In this document: positions 1 to 6,895 of the stretch, piece after piece | Position numbering within the stretch: the first letter of the stretch is position 1 | How the letters are laid out: the number at the start of each line of letters is the position of its first letter | NCBI GenBank assembly: GCA_019417145.1 | Contig: DXVY01000034.1 | Span: 1 to 11,974 of the forward strand | Reading direction: 5' to 3' | Length of the DNA: 11,974 nt | From: Clostridiales bacterium | GTDB lineage: Bacteria > Bacillota > Clostridia > Oscillospirales > Acutalibacteraceae | The notes under the pieces: generated by a model | Databases searched by the model: none | Seen by the model: only the letters and a program-made list of their open reading frames with translations | What the model was told of the DNA's origin: nothing | Translations under genes and position numbers: made by a program

Positions 1-2218
1 GAAGAGACGTATGGAAGGATACAACGTTCTCTTTCCTATCGGCTGGGACGCTTTCGGACTTCCGACGGAAAATTACGCCATAAAAAACAATATTCATCCG
101 GCGATCGTGACCGAAAAAAATATCAAACGTTTCAAAGAACAAATAAAATCTCTCGGTCTTTCGTTTGACTGGACGAGAGAAATAAACACGACCGACCCCG
201 AATATTACAAATGGACTCAGTGGATCTTTTTAAAGCTGCTCGAAAACGATCTGGCGTATAAAACCGAAATGGCGGTCAACTGGTGCACCTCCTGCAAATG
301 CGTGCTGGCCAACGAAGAGGTGGTGGACGGCGTCTGCGAGCGGTGCGGCAGCGAGGTCGTGCGCCGGGTCAAAAGCCAGTGGATGCTCAAGATCACCGAC
401 TACGCCGAGAAGCTTTTGAACGGCCTGGACGACGTCAATTATATCGAGCGGGTCAAGACCCAGCAGCGCAACTGGATCGGCCGCTCCACCGGTGCGGAGG
501 TTACCTTCCAGACCACCGCCGGGGATGAACTGCTCATCTTTACCACCCGGCCGGATACCCTGTTCGGGGCTACATATATGGTCATATCCCCCGAGCATCC
601 GCTGATTGAGAAGTGGGCGGACAAAATACAGAATATGGATGCGGTGCGGGCCTATCAGGCCGAGGCGGCCCGGAAATCCGATTTTGAGCGCACCGAGGTG
701 GCCAAGGAGAAAACCGGCGTGCGCCTGGAGGGCGTGCGGGCGATCAACCCGGTGAACAATACCGAAATCCCCATCTTCATTTCCGACTATGTTTTGATCA
801 GCTACGGCACCGGCGCCATTATGGCCGTGCCGGGCCACGATACAAGGGACTGGGAATTTGCCAAGGCATTCGACCTGCCCATCATCGAGGTGGTGGCCGG
901 CGGCGACGTGGAAAAGGAGGCCTACACCGACTGTGCCACGGGGACCATGGTCAATTCCGGCTTCCTCAACGGCTTATCGGTGGAGGAGGCCAAGAAGGCC
1001 ATAGTCCAGTGGCTGGGCGACAAGGGCTTGGCCCATGAAAAGGTCAATTACAAGCTGCGGGACTGGGTCTTTTCCCGTCAGCGGTACTGGGGCGAGCCCA
1101 TTCCCATCATCGAGTGCGAAAAGTGCGGCTATGTGCCGGTGCCGGAGGAGCAGCTTCCCGTGAAGCTTCCCATGGTGGATTCCTATGAGCCCACCGATAC
1201 CGGCGAATCCCCCCTGGCCAAGATGACCGATTGGGTAAACACCACCTGCCCCCACTGTGGCGGCCCCGCCAAGCGGGAGACCGATACCATGCCGCAGTGG
1301 GCCGGTTCCTCCTGGTATTTCCTGCGCTATTGCGATCCCCATAACGACCAGGCGCTGGCCTCCAAGGAGGCGCTGGACTACTGGCTGCCGGTGGATTGGT
1401 ACAACGGCGGCATGGAGCACACCACCCTGCACCTGCTCTATAGCCGGTTCTGGCATAAGTTTCTCTACGATATCGGGATCGTCCCCACAGCCGAGCCCTA
1501 TGCCAAGCGCACCAGCCACGGTATGATCCTGGGTGAGAACGGGGAGAAAATGTCCAAGTCCCGGGGCAATGTGGTCAATCCGGATGACATTGTGCGGGAT
1601 TACGGCGCGGATACCATGCGCCTGTATGAGATGTTCATCGGCGATTTTGAGAAGGCGGCGCCCTGGAGTTCCAACTCCATCAAGGGCTGCGGTCGATTCC
1701 TGGACCGCGTTTGGGCCCTGCAGAAGACCCTGGTGGACGGGGAGGATTACCGCCCTGCGCTGGAAGGCGCCTTTCACCGGACCATTAAAAAGGTGACAAA
1801 CGATATCGACGAGCTCAAGTGCAATACGGCTATCGCCGCCATGATGTCGCTTTTGAACGACGTGGCGGCCACTGGATCGATTACACGGGGGGAGTATCGC
1901 ACCCTGCTGATCCTGCTCAATCCCTTTGCGCCCCATATCACCGAGGAGCTGTGGCAGCTGGCCGGCTTCGCAGGCATGCTCAACCAGGCGGCCTGGCCGG
2001 CATACGATGAGGATAAGTGCAGGGTTGCGACCGTGGAGATCGTGGCCCAGGTTAACGGCAAAACCCGCGCTCGTCTGACCGTGGACGCCGATATAGACGC
2101 GGCCGCCGCCATCGCCCTGGCAAAGGCGGAGGATAAAATCGCCGCCGAAATATCCGGCAAAACGATTGTAAAAGAGCTGTATGTCCCCGGGAAATTGGTG
2201 AATATTGTTGCCAAATAG
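1..2218 (+). CDS. leuS: Leucine--tRNA ligase, 5'-partial
   Basis: Cytoplasmic class I aminoacyl-tRNA synthetase that charges tRNA-Leu with leucine. The reading frame is already open at base 2, and the residues before the first Met (base 11) fit the LeuS core, so this Met is internal. About 70 N-terminal residues, including the HIGH motif, lie outside the window; 738 are visible of an expected 800 or so. Visible in order: the end of the Rossmann half with GWDAFGLPTENYAIK; a CxxC...CxxC zinc-type knuckle near bases 281-350; the CP1 editing domain with the threonine-rich TTRPDTLFG (from base 542) and GTGAIMAVPGHDTRD; a second Cys pair set near 1115-1260; the catalytic KMSKS loop at 1547-1561; the helical anticodon-binding domain; and the C-terminal tRNA-contact domain ending at a TAG. 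The first 270 or so bases are AT-richer and use different codons from the rest (see findings). Identity is certain. Confidence 0.97.
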   Translation, partial: KRRMEGYNVLFPIGWDAFGLPTENYAIKNNIHPAIVTEKNIKRFKEQIKSLGLSFDWTREINTTDPEYYKWTQWIFLKLLENDLAYKTEMAVNWCTSCKCVLANEEVVDGVCERCGSEVVRRVKSQWMLKITDYAEKLLNGLDDVNYIERVKTQQRNWIGRSTGAEVTFQTTAGDELLIFTTRPDTLFGATYMVISPEHPLIEKWADKIQNMDAVRAYQAEAARKSDFERTEVAKEKTGVRLEGVRAINPVNNTEIPIFISDYVLISYGTGAIMAVPGHDTRDWEFAKAFDLPIIEVVAGGDVEKEAYTDCATGTMVNSGFLNGLSVEEAKKAIVQWLGDKGLAHEKVNYKLRDWVFSRQRYWGEPIPIIECEKCGYVPVPEEQLPVKLPMVDSYEPTDTGESPLAKMTDWVNTTCPHCGGPAKRETDTMPQWAGSSWYFLRYCDPHNDQALASKEALDYWLPVDWYNGGMEHTTLHLLYSRFWHKFLYDIGIVPTAEPYAKRTSHGMILGENGEKMSKSRGNVVNPDDIVRDYGADTMRLYEMFIGDFEKAAPWSSNSIKGCGRFLDRVWALQKTLVDGEDYRPALEGAFHRTIKKVTNDIDELKCNTAIAAMMSLLNDVAATGSITRGEYRTLLILLNPFAPHITEELWQLAGFAGMLNQAAWPAYDEDKCRVATVEIVAQVNGKTRARLTVDADIDAAAAIALAKAEDKIAAEISGKTIVKELYVPGKLVNIVAK

Positions 2219-2229
2219 TCGAAAGGGAC

Positions 2230-2259
2230 TTGACAGACCGTGCGGCGGCATAGTATAAT
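2230..2259 (+). promoter_or_regulatory. Sigma-70/sigma-A promoter of rpsU
   Basis: A perfect -35 box TTGACA (2230-2235) and a perfect -10 box TATAAT (2254-2259) are separated by 18 bp. The -35 starts 12 bp after the leuS stop codon. Transcription should start near 2266. No terminator is visible between leuS and this promoter, so leuS transcripts may read through into rpsU. Confidence 0.9.
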
Positions 2260-2264
2260 GATTT

Positions 2265-2281
2265 GGTAATTTGGTATTACC
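2265..2281 (+). promoter_or_regulatory. Inverted repeat at the rpsU transcript start
   Basis: A perfect 6-bp inverted repeat, GGTAAT (2265-2270) and ATTACC (2276-2281), has a 5-nt loop. It begins 6 bp downstream of the -10 box, at the predicted first nucleotides of the mRNA. It could be a 5'-terminal RNA hairpin that stabilises the transcript, or a DNA operator. The sequence does not decide between them. Confidence 0.5.
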
Positions 2282-2311
2282 CCTGCATTTTCGCGGAGGG
2301 AGGGATTATAG

Positions 2312-2488
2312 ATGAGCCAAGTGCGCGTAAAAGATAATGAATCTCTGGAAAATGCACTCCGACGCTTTAAGAAGCAGACCGCCCGCGACGGCGTGATTCA
2401 GGAAGTGCGTAAGCGGGAGCATTATGAAAAGCCTTCTGTGAGGCGTAAGAAGAAGTCGGAAGCAGCCCGTAAGCGTAAGTTCCGCTAA
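2312..2488 (+). CDS. rpsU: 30S ribosomal protein S21
   Basis: Small basic ribosomal protein of the 30S platform, near the 3' end of 16S rRNA, where it assists initiation. The 58-residue product starts MSQVRVKDNESLENALRRF and ends in a Lys/Arg-rich tail (RRKKKSEAARKRKFR), which is the normal S21 length and layout. The ATG is preceded by a very strong purine-rich ribosome-binding site, GGAGGGAGGGA, at 2295-2305. The gene stands alone between its own promoter and a terminator, so it appears monocistronic. Lysine codons here mix AAA and AAG, unlike the GC-rich neighbours, as is common in highly expressed ribosomal genes. Confidence 0.97.
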   Translation: MSQVRVKDNESLENALRRFKKQTARDGVIQEVRKREHYEKPSVRRKKKSEAARKRKFR

Positions 2489-2511
2489 GGGTCGGATAAC
2501 CGATGTTGCAG

Positions 2512-2541
2512 AAAGCGGCTGTTTTTAGCAGCCGCTTTTTT
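2512..2541 (+). terminator. Rho-independent terminator after rpsU
   Basis: A perfect 10-bp stem, AAAGCGGCTG (2512-2521) with CAGCCGCTTT (2529-2538), has a 7-nt loop and runs into a T tract. It lies 23 bp after the rpsU stop codon. Confidence 0.92.
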
Positions 2542-2689
2542 GTATTCCATTTATTAATACCTGTATGCGTCGGCGCAGGTGGGAATTGAGCATATAGGCC
2601 GGCGCCTGGCTATGGGGACTACGGTGTGTTCCGGTTTTCCTGCTCGGGGCGGCAGGGAAGGACATGACGTTGGAAAGGCGGGCGTAATC

Positions 2690-3019
2690 ATGCGATTGGA
2701 CTTTAACGCGATGGCGGAAGCGGCCATTTCGAACCTGAACCATGGGCGAGGCACTGTGCGCGCGAAGATGTTTATGGACCAAAACAATAAAATCATGATA
2801 AGCGTGCTTCCCCCCGGAACATCCATCGGTACCCACCGGCATGAAACCAGCAGCGAGATGAATTATGTTATCAGCGGCCGAGGAAGGGCCGTGTGTGATA
2901 CGGCGGAAGAGGAACTGCACCCCGGCGTTTGCCATTACTGCCCCAAAGGAGCGTCCCATGGCATCATGAATACGGGCGAGGAAGACTTGGTGCTGTTTAC
3001 TGTGGTGCCCGAACAATAG
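2690..3019 (+). CDS. Small single-domain cupin protein
   Basis: A 109-residue protein that is almost entirely one cupin_2 beta-barrel. Motif 1 is G43-x5-HRH-x4-E-x6-G, with likely metal ligands H49, H51 and E56. Motif 2 is G79-x5-PKG-x2-H-x3-N, with ligand H90. The start at 2690 is chosen because GGCGGG at 2677-2682 is well placed and the protein then begins MRLDFNAM, as I recall for short clostridial cupins. The frame stays open upstream to a GTG at 2579, but that extension looks non-coding. Such cupins can bind metal and act as sensors, isomerases or dioxygenases; nothing here sets the substrate. The gene follows the rpsU terminator and I find no convincing promoter for it in 2542-2689. Confidence 0.88.
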   Translation: MRLDFNAMAEAAISNLNHGRGTVRAKMFMDQNNKIMISVLPPGTSIGTHRHETSSEMNYVISGRGRAVCDTAEEELHPGVCHYCPKGASHGIMNTGEEDLVLFTVVPEQ

Positions 3020-3096
3020 GGCCCGGGCCTTGGACAACCGGAACGGACGGCCCATGGGCGCAAGATATAAATCCAATATATGGCGGAGGAGAAGGC

Positions 3097-3597
3097 ATGG
3101 CTTTGCTTTTACCCGACTACCGGGTGCACCGGGTCACCGACCTGTCGGCGGCTTTTTTGCGCGCCAGAGGGATCCGGGTCCTGCTGCTGGATGTGGACAA
3201 CACCCTGTCCACCCACGGCGGGCAAAGGCCCTTGGACGGCCTGGAAAACTGGATACAGAACATGGCGGCGGCGGGAATACGTTTGCTCATCCTGTCCAAT
3301 GCCAAGCGGCGGCGCGTGGAGCCGTTTGCCCGTCGGCTGGGGCTGGATTTTCAGGCCCTGAGCCTGAAGCCGCTTCCTGTGGGTTACCTGCGGGCTGTGC
3401 ACAGACTGGGATGCAGGCGCAGGGAGGCGGCCATTGTGGGCGACCAGCTTTTTACCGATTGCCTGGGCGGCAACCTGGTCGGAATGGCCACCATATTGGT
3501 GGATCCCATCCTGGCCGAGGCCGGCCGCAGTTTCCGACTGCGGCGCAGGTGGGAAAAGAGGCTTCTATCCCGGCGGGATATACCGGCGGGCAGATAG
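3097..3597 (+). CDS. YqeG family HAD-IIIA phosphatase
   Basis: A 166-residue HAD-superfamily hydrolase of the YqeG type, whose physiological substrate is not established. All four HAD motifs are visible: motif I DVDNTL with nucleophile D32 and acid/base D34, motif II LSNA (S67), motif III K91 in LKPLP, and motif IV GDQLFTD (D116, D121) for Mg binding. There is no large cap insertion, as in subclass III. The ATG at 3097 follows GGCGGAGGAGAAGG (3082-3095); the frame is open further upstream but has no comparable site there. It is the first gene of a four-gene run; the next gene starts 17 bp after its stop. The C-terminal coding sequence contains a perfect inverted repeat with 7-bp arms (3566-3580). 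Yeast mitochondrial Gep4 (a PGP phosphatase) is a distant relative, so a phospholipid role is possible but unproven. Confidence 0.87.
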   Translation: MALLLPDYRVHRVTDLSAAFLRARGIRVLLLDVDNTLSTHGGQRPLDGLENWIQNMAAAGIRLLILSNAKRRRVEPFARRLGLDFQALSLKPLPVGYLRAVHRLGCRRREAAIVGDQLFTDCLGGNLVGMATILVDPILAEAGRSFRLRRRWEKRLLSRRDIPAGR

Positions 3598-3614
3598 GAT
3601 GAATAGAAAGGAAG

Positions 3615-4487
3615 ATGCGTGTGGCGGCTATATTCGGTCCGGCGGGCACCCCTACAAGCTTTGCTGAAATGGGCTATAAGGGCAGTCTTCAGGTGCCGGA
3701 ATACGTGGTGAAAATGGGTCTGGACGCCTTTGAATACCAGTGCGGCCGGGGGGTCAATATAGGCGAGGAGAAGGCGCGGCAACTGGGAAAGCTGGCGGCC
3801 GAAGCGGGCATTGCCCTCAGCCTCCACGCCCCCTATTATATTTCCATGTCTTCGGTGGAGGAGGAAAAAAGAGATCGTTCCATAAACTATATCTTGGCCA
3901 GCGCCCGGGCGGTGGACTGGATGGGCGGCAGCCGCATCGTGGTCCACTCGGGCTCCTGCGGCAAGCTGACCCGGGCGCACGCCCTGGAGCTTGCCCTGGA
4001 CACTATGAAAAGGGCGTTGGCCGCCCTGGACGCCGAGGGGCTTTCTCATATTCGGGTGTGTCCGGAGACCATGGGCAAGATCAATCAACTGGGAGACCTG
4101 CATGAGGTGCTGACCCTGTGCGAGCTGGACGAGCGTCTGTTGCCCTGTATCGATTTTGGGCATCTCAACGCCCGCACCCACGGTTCCCTCCAATCCATCG
4201 ATGATTTCGCCATTATTTTCGACCAGATGGAAAACCGGCTGGGCGCCTCGCGCATGCGGGAATTTCATTCCCATTTTTCCAAAATCGAATATACGGCCGG
4301 CGGCGAAAAGCAGCACCTGACCTTTGCAGATACCGTTTTCGGCCCGGATTATGAGCCGGTTATGGAGCTGATCGCAAAGAAGGGCTGCTCGCCCACCGTG
4401 ATCTGCGAGTCGGCCGGCACCCAGGCCGAGGACGCCAAGACCATGAAGGAGGCCTACTGGGCCATTAGGAGGGGAGAAGGGAAATGA
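3615..4487 (+). CDS. TIM-barrel protein of the endonuclease IV / xylose isomerase-like family
   Basis: A 290-residue AP-endonuclease family 2 barrel, close in length to Nfo (about 280-300). Endonuclease IV cuts the backbone 5' of abasic sites using three Zn ions. Most metal-ligand positions can be traced at strand ends: H71 in LHAPYY, H111 in VVHSGS, E151 in CPETMG, D180 and H183 in CIDFGH, H218 in EFHSHFSK, H234 in EKQHLTF and E265 in ICESAG. The Asp that precedes the last His in classical Nfo (D-R-H) reads Lys here (K232-Q-H234). The protein is therefore Nfo-like but may be a divergent nuclease or a sugar-isomerase-type enzyme; I leave the symbol blank. The ATG follows AAAGGAAG closely. Its stop overlaps the aroQ start by 4 bp (ATGA), implying translational coupling. 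Confidence 0.85.
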   Translation: MRVAAIFGPAGTPTSFAEMGYKGSLQVPEYVVKMGLDAFEYQCGRGVNIGEEKARQLGKLAAEAGIALSLHAPYYISMSSVEEEKRDRSINYILASARAVDWMGGSRIVVHSGSCGKLTRAHALELALDTMKRALAALDAEGLSHIRVCPETMGKINQLGDLHEVLTLCELDERLLPCIDFGHLNARTHGSLQSIDDFAIIFDQMENRLGASRMREFHSHFSKIEYTAGGEKQHLTFADTVFGPDYEPVMELIAKKGCSPTVICESAGTQAEDAKTMKEAYWAIRRGEGK

Positions 4488-4921
4488 AAAAGATTCTGGT
4501 GCTAAACGGTCCCAACCTGAACCTGCTGGGTAAGCGGGAGCCGGCGATATACGGCGGCGATACCCTGGAGGAAATCTGCGGTCGCGTAATGGCGGCGGCA
4601 GAGGAGAAGGGAATGGCCTGTACGTGCTTCCAGTCCAACAGCGAAGGGGCGCTGATTGATGAAATCCATAAGGTCCGCACCGATTACGACGGCTGTATCC
4701 TCAACGCCGGCGCCTATACCCACTACAGCTACGCCCTTCGGGACGCGATTGCGGCGGTGGAAAAACCGGTGATTGAGGTGCATATGTCCAACGTGCATAA
4801 GCGGGAGGCGTTCAGGGACCATTCGGTGATCTCGCCGGTGTGTGCCGGCGTAATCGCCGGCTTTGGCGCGCACAGCTACCTGCTGGCCCTGTCCGCACTG
4901 GCCCACCTGCTCTCGGAATAG
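4484..4921 (+). CDS. aroQ: Type II 3-dehydroquinate dehydratase
   Basis: Converts 3-dehydroquinate to 3-dehydroshikimate, the third step of the shikimate pathway to aromatic amino acids, as a cytosolic dodecamer. The 145-residue length is typical for type II enzymes. Visible signatures are GPNLNLLGKRE at residues 9-19, the catalytic Y23 in YGG with R18 on the flexible lid, QSNSEGALID (50-59), NAGAYTHYSYALRDAI (74-89), EVHMSN with catalytic H100 and E98, and the substrate-binding R111. The start overlaps the upstream stop as ATGA. The neighbours match the Bacillus order yqhS-yqhT-efp: the M24 peptidase starts 10 bp after the aroQ stop. Confidence 0.97.
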   Translation: MKKILVLNGPNLNLLGKREPAIYGGDTLEEICGRVMAAAEEKGMACTCFQSNSEGALIDEIHKVRTDYDGCILNAGAYTHYSYALRDAIAAVEKPVIEVHMSNVHKREAFRDHSVISPVCAGVIAGFGAHSYLLALSALAHLLSE

Positions 4922-4931
4922 GAGGCGTTTT

Positions 4932-5996
4932 ATGTCCGAACTGGAACAATTGGCCGCCCGCCTGCAGGCGGGCGAGGGCTTTCTGCTGTATACCCCGGTC
5001 AACCGCCGGTATCTCACCGGCTTCCCCTCCTCCCTGGGGTACCTTCTGATAACGGGAAAGGGGTTCTGGCTGCTGGTGGACGGCCGGTACTATGAAGCGG
5101 CCTGCAAGGCCGTGCGGCCGCCGGTGCAGGTGGTGCAGATCATGAAGCTGTCCGAGCAGCTGGGCGAGCTGGTCCGTGCCAACGGGATTACCACCCTTTA
5201 TACCGAAACCGAGCTCACCCTTCGAGAACTGGCCCACCTGCAGGCCCTACTGCCTGCGGTCCGGGTGGAGGGCAGGGAAGAGCTGACCGCCGCCCTGGAG
5301 GCCTTTCGCGCCGTCAAGCGGCCGGACGAGGTGGATTGCATCCGACGGGCCCAGCGCATCGCGGAGGAGGCCCTGGAGGAGATTTTGCATTATATTAAGC
5401 CGGGCGTTCGGGAAGCGGATATCGCCCTGGAGCTGGATTACCGCATGCGCAAAAAGGGCGCGGAGGACCTGGCCTTTGAGACCATTGCCGTGGCCGGGGC
5501 CAACGCGTCGTTGCCGCACGGCGTGCCGGGGGATTACGCGGTGCGGCCGGGGGATTTCATCGTCATGGATTTCGGCGCGGTCTGCGGGGGGTATCGCAGC
5601 GATATGACCCGTACGGTCGCCGTGGGATACGTCACCGATCAGATGCGGCAGGTCTATGATACCGTGCTGGCGGCCCAGCGAGCCGCTCTGGATAACCTGC
5701 GTGCGGGACTGACCTGCGCCGATGGGGACAAGGCGGCCCGTTCGGTGATCGAGGCGGCGGGGTACGGAGCGTGTTTTAATCACAGTACCGGCCACGGGGT
5801 GGGGTTGGAGATCCACGAAGCGCCCAACCTCTCCGCCAGGAGCCGGGAGCGCCTTTGCGCCGGCCAGATCGTCACGGTGGAACCGGGCGTCTATCTGCCG
5901 GGGAAATTGGGCGTGCGCATCGAGGATATGGTCCTGATCATGGAAGAAGGATGCGAAAACCTGACCCTGGCGCCCAAGGAACTGATCATTCTGTAG
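4932..5996 (+). CDS. Xaa-Pro aminopeptidase / M24 metallopeptidase (YqhT/PepP type)
   Basis: A 354-residue cytosolic M24 peptidase predicted to release N-terminal residues preceding proline. Residues 1 to about 125 form the creatinase-like N domain; the rest is the pita-bread catalytic domain. The five dinuclear metal ligands are in place: D213 (MDFGA), D224 (SDMTRT), H288 (STGHGVG), E317 (VEPGVY) and E331 (RIEDM). The catalytic H196 is in LPHGVPG. The ATG at 4932 is chosen because AGGAGG at 4920-4925, overlapping the aroQ stop, is ideally spaced; the frame is open upstream but that part lies inside aroQ. Its position between aroQ and efp is the conserved YqhT place. A link to proline-rich peptide turnover alongside EF-P is suggestive only. 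Confidence 0.94.
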   Translation: MSELEQLAARLQAGEGFLLYTPVNRRYLTGFPSSLGYLLITGKGFWLLVDGRYYEAACKAVRPPVQVVQIMKLSEQLGELVRANGITTLYTETELTLRELAHLQALLPAVRVEGREELTAALEAFRAVKRPDEVDCIRRAQRIAEEALEEILHYIKPGVREADIALELDYRMRKKGAEDLAFETIAVAGANASLPHGVPGDYAVRPGDFIVMDFGAVCGGYRSDMTRTVAVGYVTDQMRQVYDTVLAAQRAALDNLRAGLTCADGDKAARSVIEAAGYGACFNHSTGHGVGLEIHEAPNLSARSRERLCAGQIVTVEPGVYLPGKLGVRIEDMVLIMEEGCENLTLAPKELIIL

Positions 5997-6046
5997 GCAG
6001 CCGGAGGAAAATCAGCGGCCGGTTCCTATATATCCTGAAATTGGGC

Positions 6047-6075
6047 TTGAAAATTCAGGCAAAATGCGATACACT
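6047..6075 (+). promoter_or_regulatory. Probable sigma-A promoter of efp
   Basis: TTGAAA (6047-6052, 5 of 6 consensus) and TACACT (6070-6075, 4 of 6) are separated by 17 bp. The site lies 50 bp after the peptidase stop and would give a leader of about 165 nt before efp. Read-through from the upstream operon is also possible, since no terminator is visible in between. Confidence 0.6.
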
Positions 6076-6111
6076 AATGTAAATGGATGGAGTATGCCTC
6101 CCTCTTGTATG

Positions 6112-6203
6112 CGCGGAGCAGAAAACTGCGCGCGCCGCAGGGATTCGTGGCGAGTCCCGTCCGTCTCGCGGATTTTCCCTGTGCGCAGACGGAACGCGGA
6201 GCA
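6112..6203 (+). promoter_or_regulatory. Structured 5' leader of efp
   Basis: Three nested stems are visible: CTGCGC (6126-6131) with GCGCAG (6183-6188), CAGGGA (6138-6143) with TCCCTG (6176-6181), and GCGAG (6150-6154) with CTCGC (6165-6169). A competing perfect 7-bp stem, TCCGTCT (6160-6166) with AGACGGA (6187-6193), cannot form at the same time. A 9-bp direct repeat CGCGGAGCA sits on each side (6112-6120 and 6195-6203). There is no T tract, so this is not a plain terminator. I do not recognise a known riboswitch class. Confidence 0.5.
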
Positions 6204-6250
6204 TTGAATAATTAGCCGGGCACAGCGGCGGAATGGGTGAATGGATTACT

Positions 6251-6808
6251 ATGGTAAGCGCAGGAGATTTTCGCAACGGCGTCACCTTCGAAATGGATGG
6301 GAACGTCTATCAGATCGTTGAGTTTTTGCACGTAAAGCCGGGCAAGGGCGCCGCCTTTGTGCGGGCCAAGATCCGCAATGTGATCGCTGGGTCGGTGACC
6401 GAGCGCACCTTCAACCCCAACGATAAGTTTCCCACCGCCTATATCGAGCGCAAGGAAATGGATTTTTCCTATGAGGACGGCGGCCTCTATTATTTCATGG
6501 ACCCCGAGACCTATGAAATGGTCCCCATTGGCAAGGATGACATGGGGGACAACTTCAAGTTTGTCAAGGAGAATATGACCTGCAAGGTCCTGTCCTACAA
6601 GGGCAAGGTCTTCGGCGTGGAGCCTCCTACCTTTGTGGAGCTGCAGGTGACCCAGACCGATCCCGGCTTCAAGGGCGACACGGCCACCAACGCCACCAAG
6701 CCCGCCACCCTGGAGACCGGCGCCGAGATCCGGGTGCCCCTGTTCATCAACGAGGGGGATATGATCCGTATCGATACCCGCACCGGGGAATATATGGAGC
6801 GCGCGTAA
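6251..6808 (+). CDS. efp: Elongation factor P
   Basis: Binds the ribosome near the peptidyl-tRNA and relieves stalling at polyproline stretches. The product from 6251 is 185 residues, the standard length, and begins MVSAGDFRNGVTFEMDG. An in-frame ATG at 6233 would add six residues not seen in the family, so I reject it. GGGTGA at 6235-6240 is the likely, modest ribosome-binding site for 6251. The conserved loop HVKPGKGAAF carries K32, the residue that is modified in other bacteria; no modification gene is in this window. Domain I (KOW-like, 1 to about 62), the OB domain II (about 63-127) and domain III ending GEYMERA are all complete. It has its own promoter and is followed 87 bp later by the zinc-ribbon gene. 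Confidence 0.97.
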   Translation: MVSAGDFRNGVTFEMDGNVYQIVEFLHVKPGKGAAFVRAKIRNVIAGSVTERTFNPNDKFPTAYIERKEMDFSYEDGGLYYFMDPETYEMVPIGKDDMGDNFKFVKENMTCKVLSYKGKVFGVEPPTFVELQVTQTDPGFKGDTATNATKPATLETGAEIRVPLFINEGDMIRIDTRTGEYMERA

Positions 6809-6895
6809 ATCCATCTTTGGCAGGGCCGTCCAAAATAGGCCGTGGGACGGGGCCCTTTCCCATTTGCCGCAGCGGCAGCGGCGGAGGCAGCAGCT

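Noticed and set aside
974..2251. 425-codon open frame on the - strand across leuS
   Set aside because: It is a shadow of leuS: third-position GC bias keeps the opposite frame open. The product has no recognisable motifs, and leuS is certain.
2579..2689. Upstream GTG start extending the cupin by 37 codons
   Set aside because: No ribosome-binding site fits it, and the extension does not resemble cupin N termini; the ATG at 2690 is better on both counts.
3020..3029. GGCCCGGGCC palindrome after the cupin as a terminator
   Set aside because: It has no loop, no T tract and only 5 bp per arm, so it is not a credible terminator.
3384..4316. 310-codon open frame on the - strand
   Set aside because: It lies opposite the YqeG-like and TIM-barrel genes, both supported by motifs and ribosome-binding sites.
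6076..6250. 6S RNA or a known riboswitch in the efp leader
   Set aside because: The ends of the region do not pair into the long 6S rod, and no conserved riboswitch core could be matched by eye.
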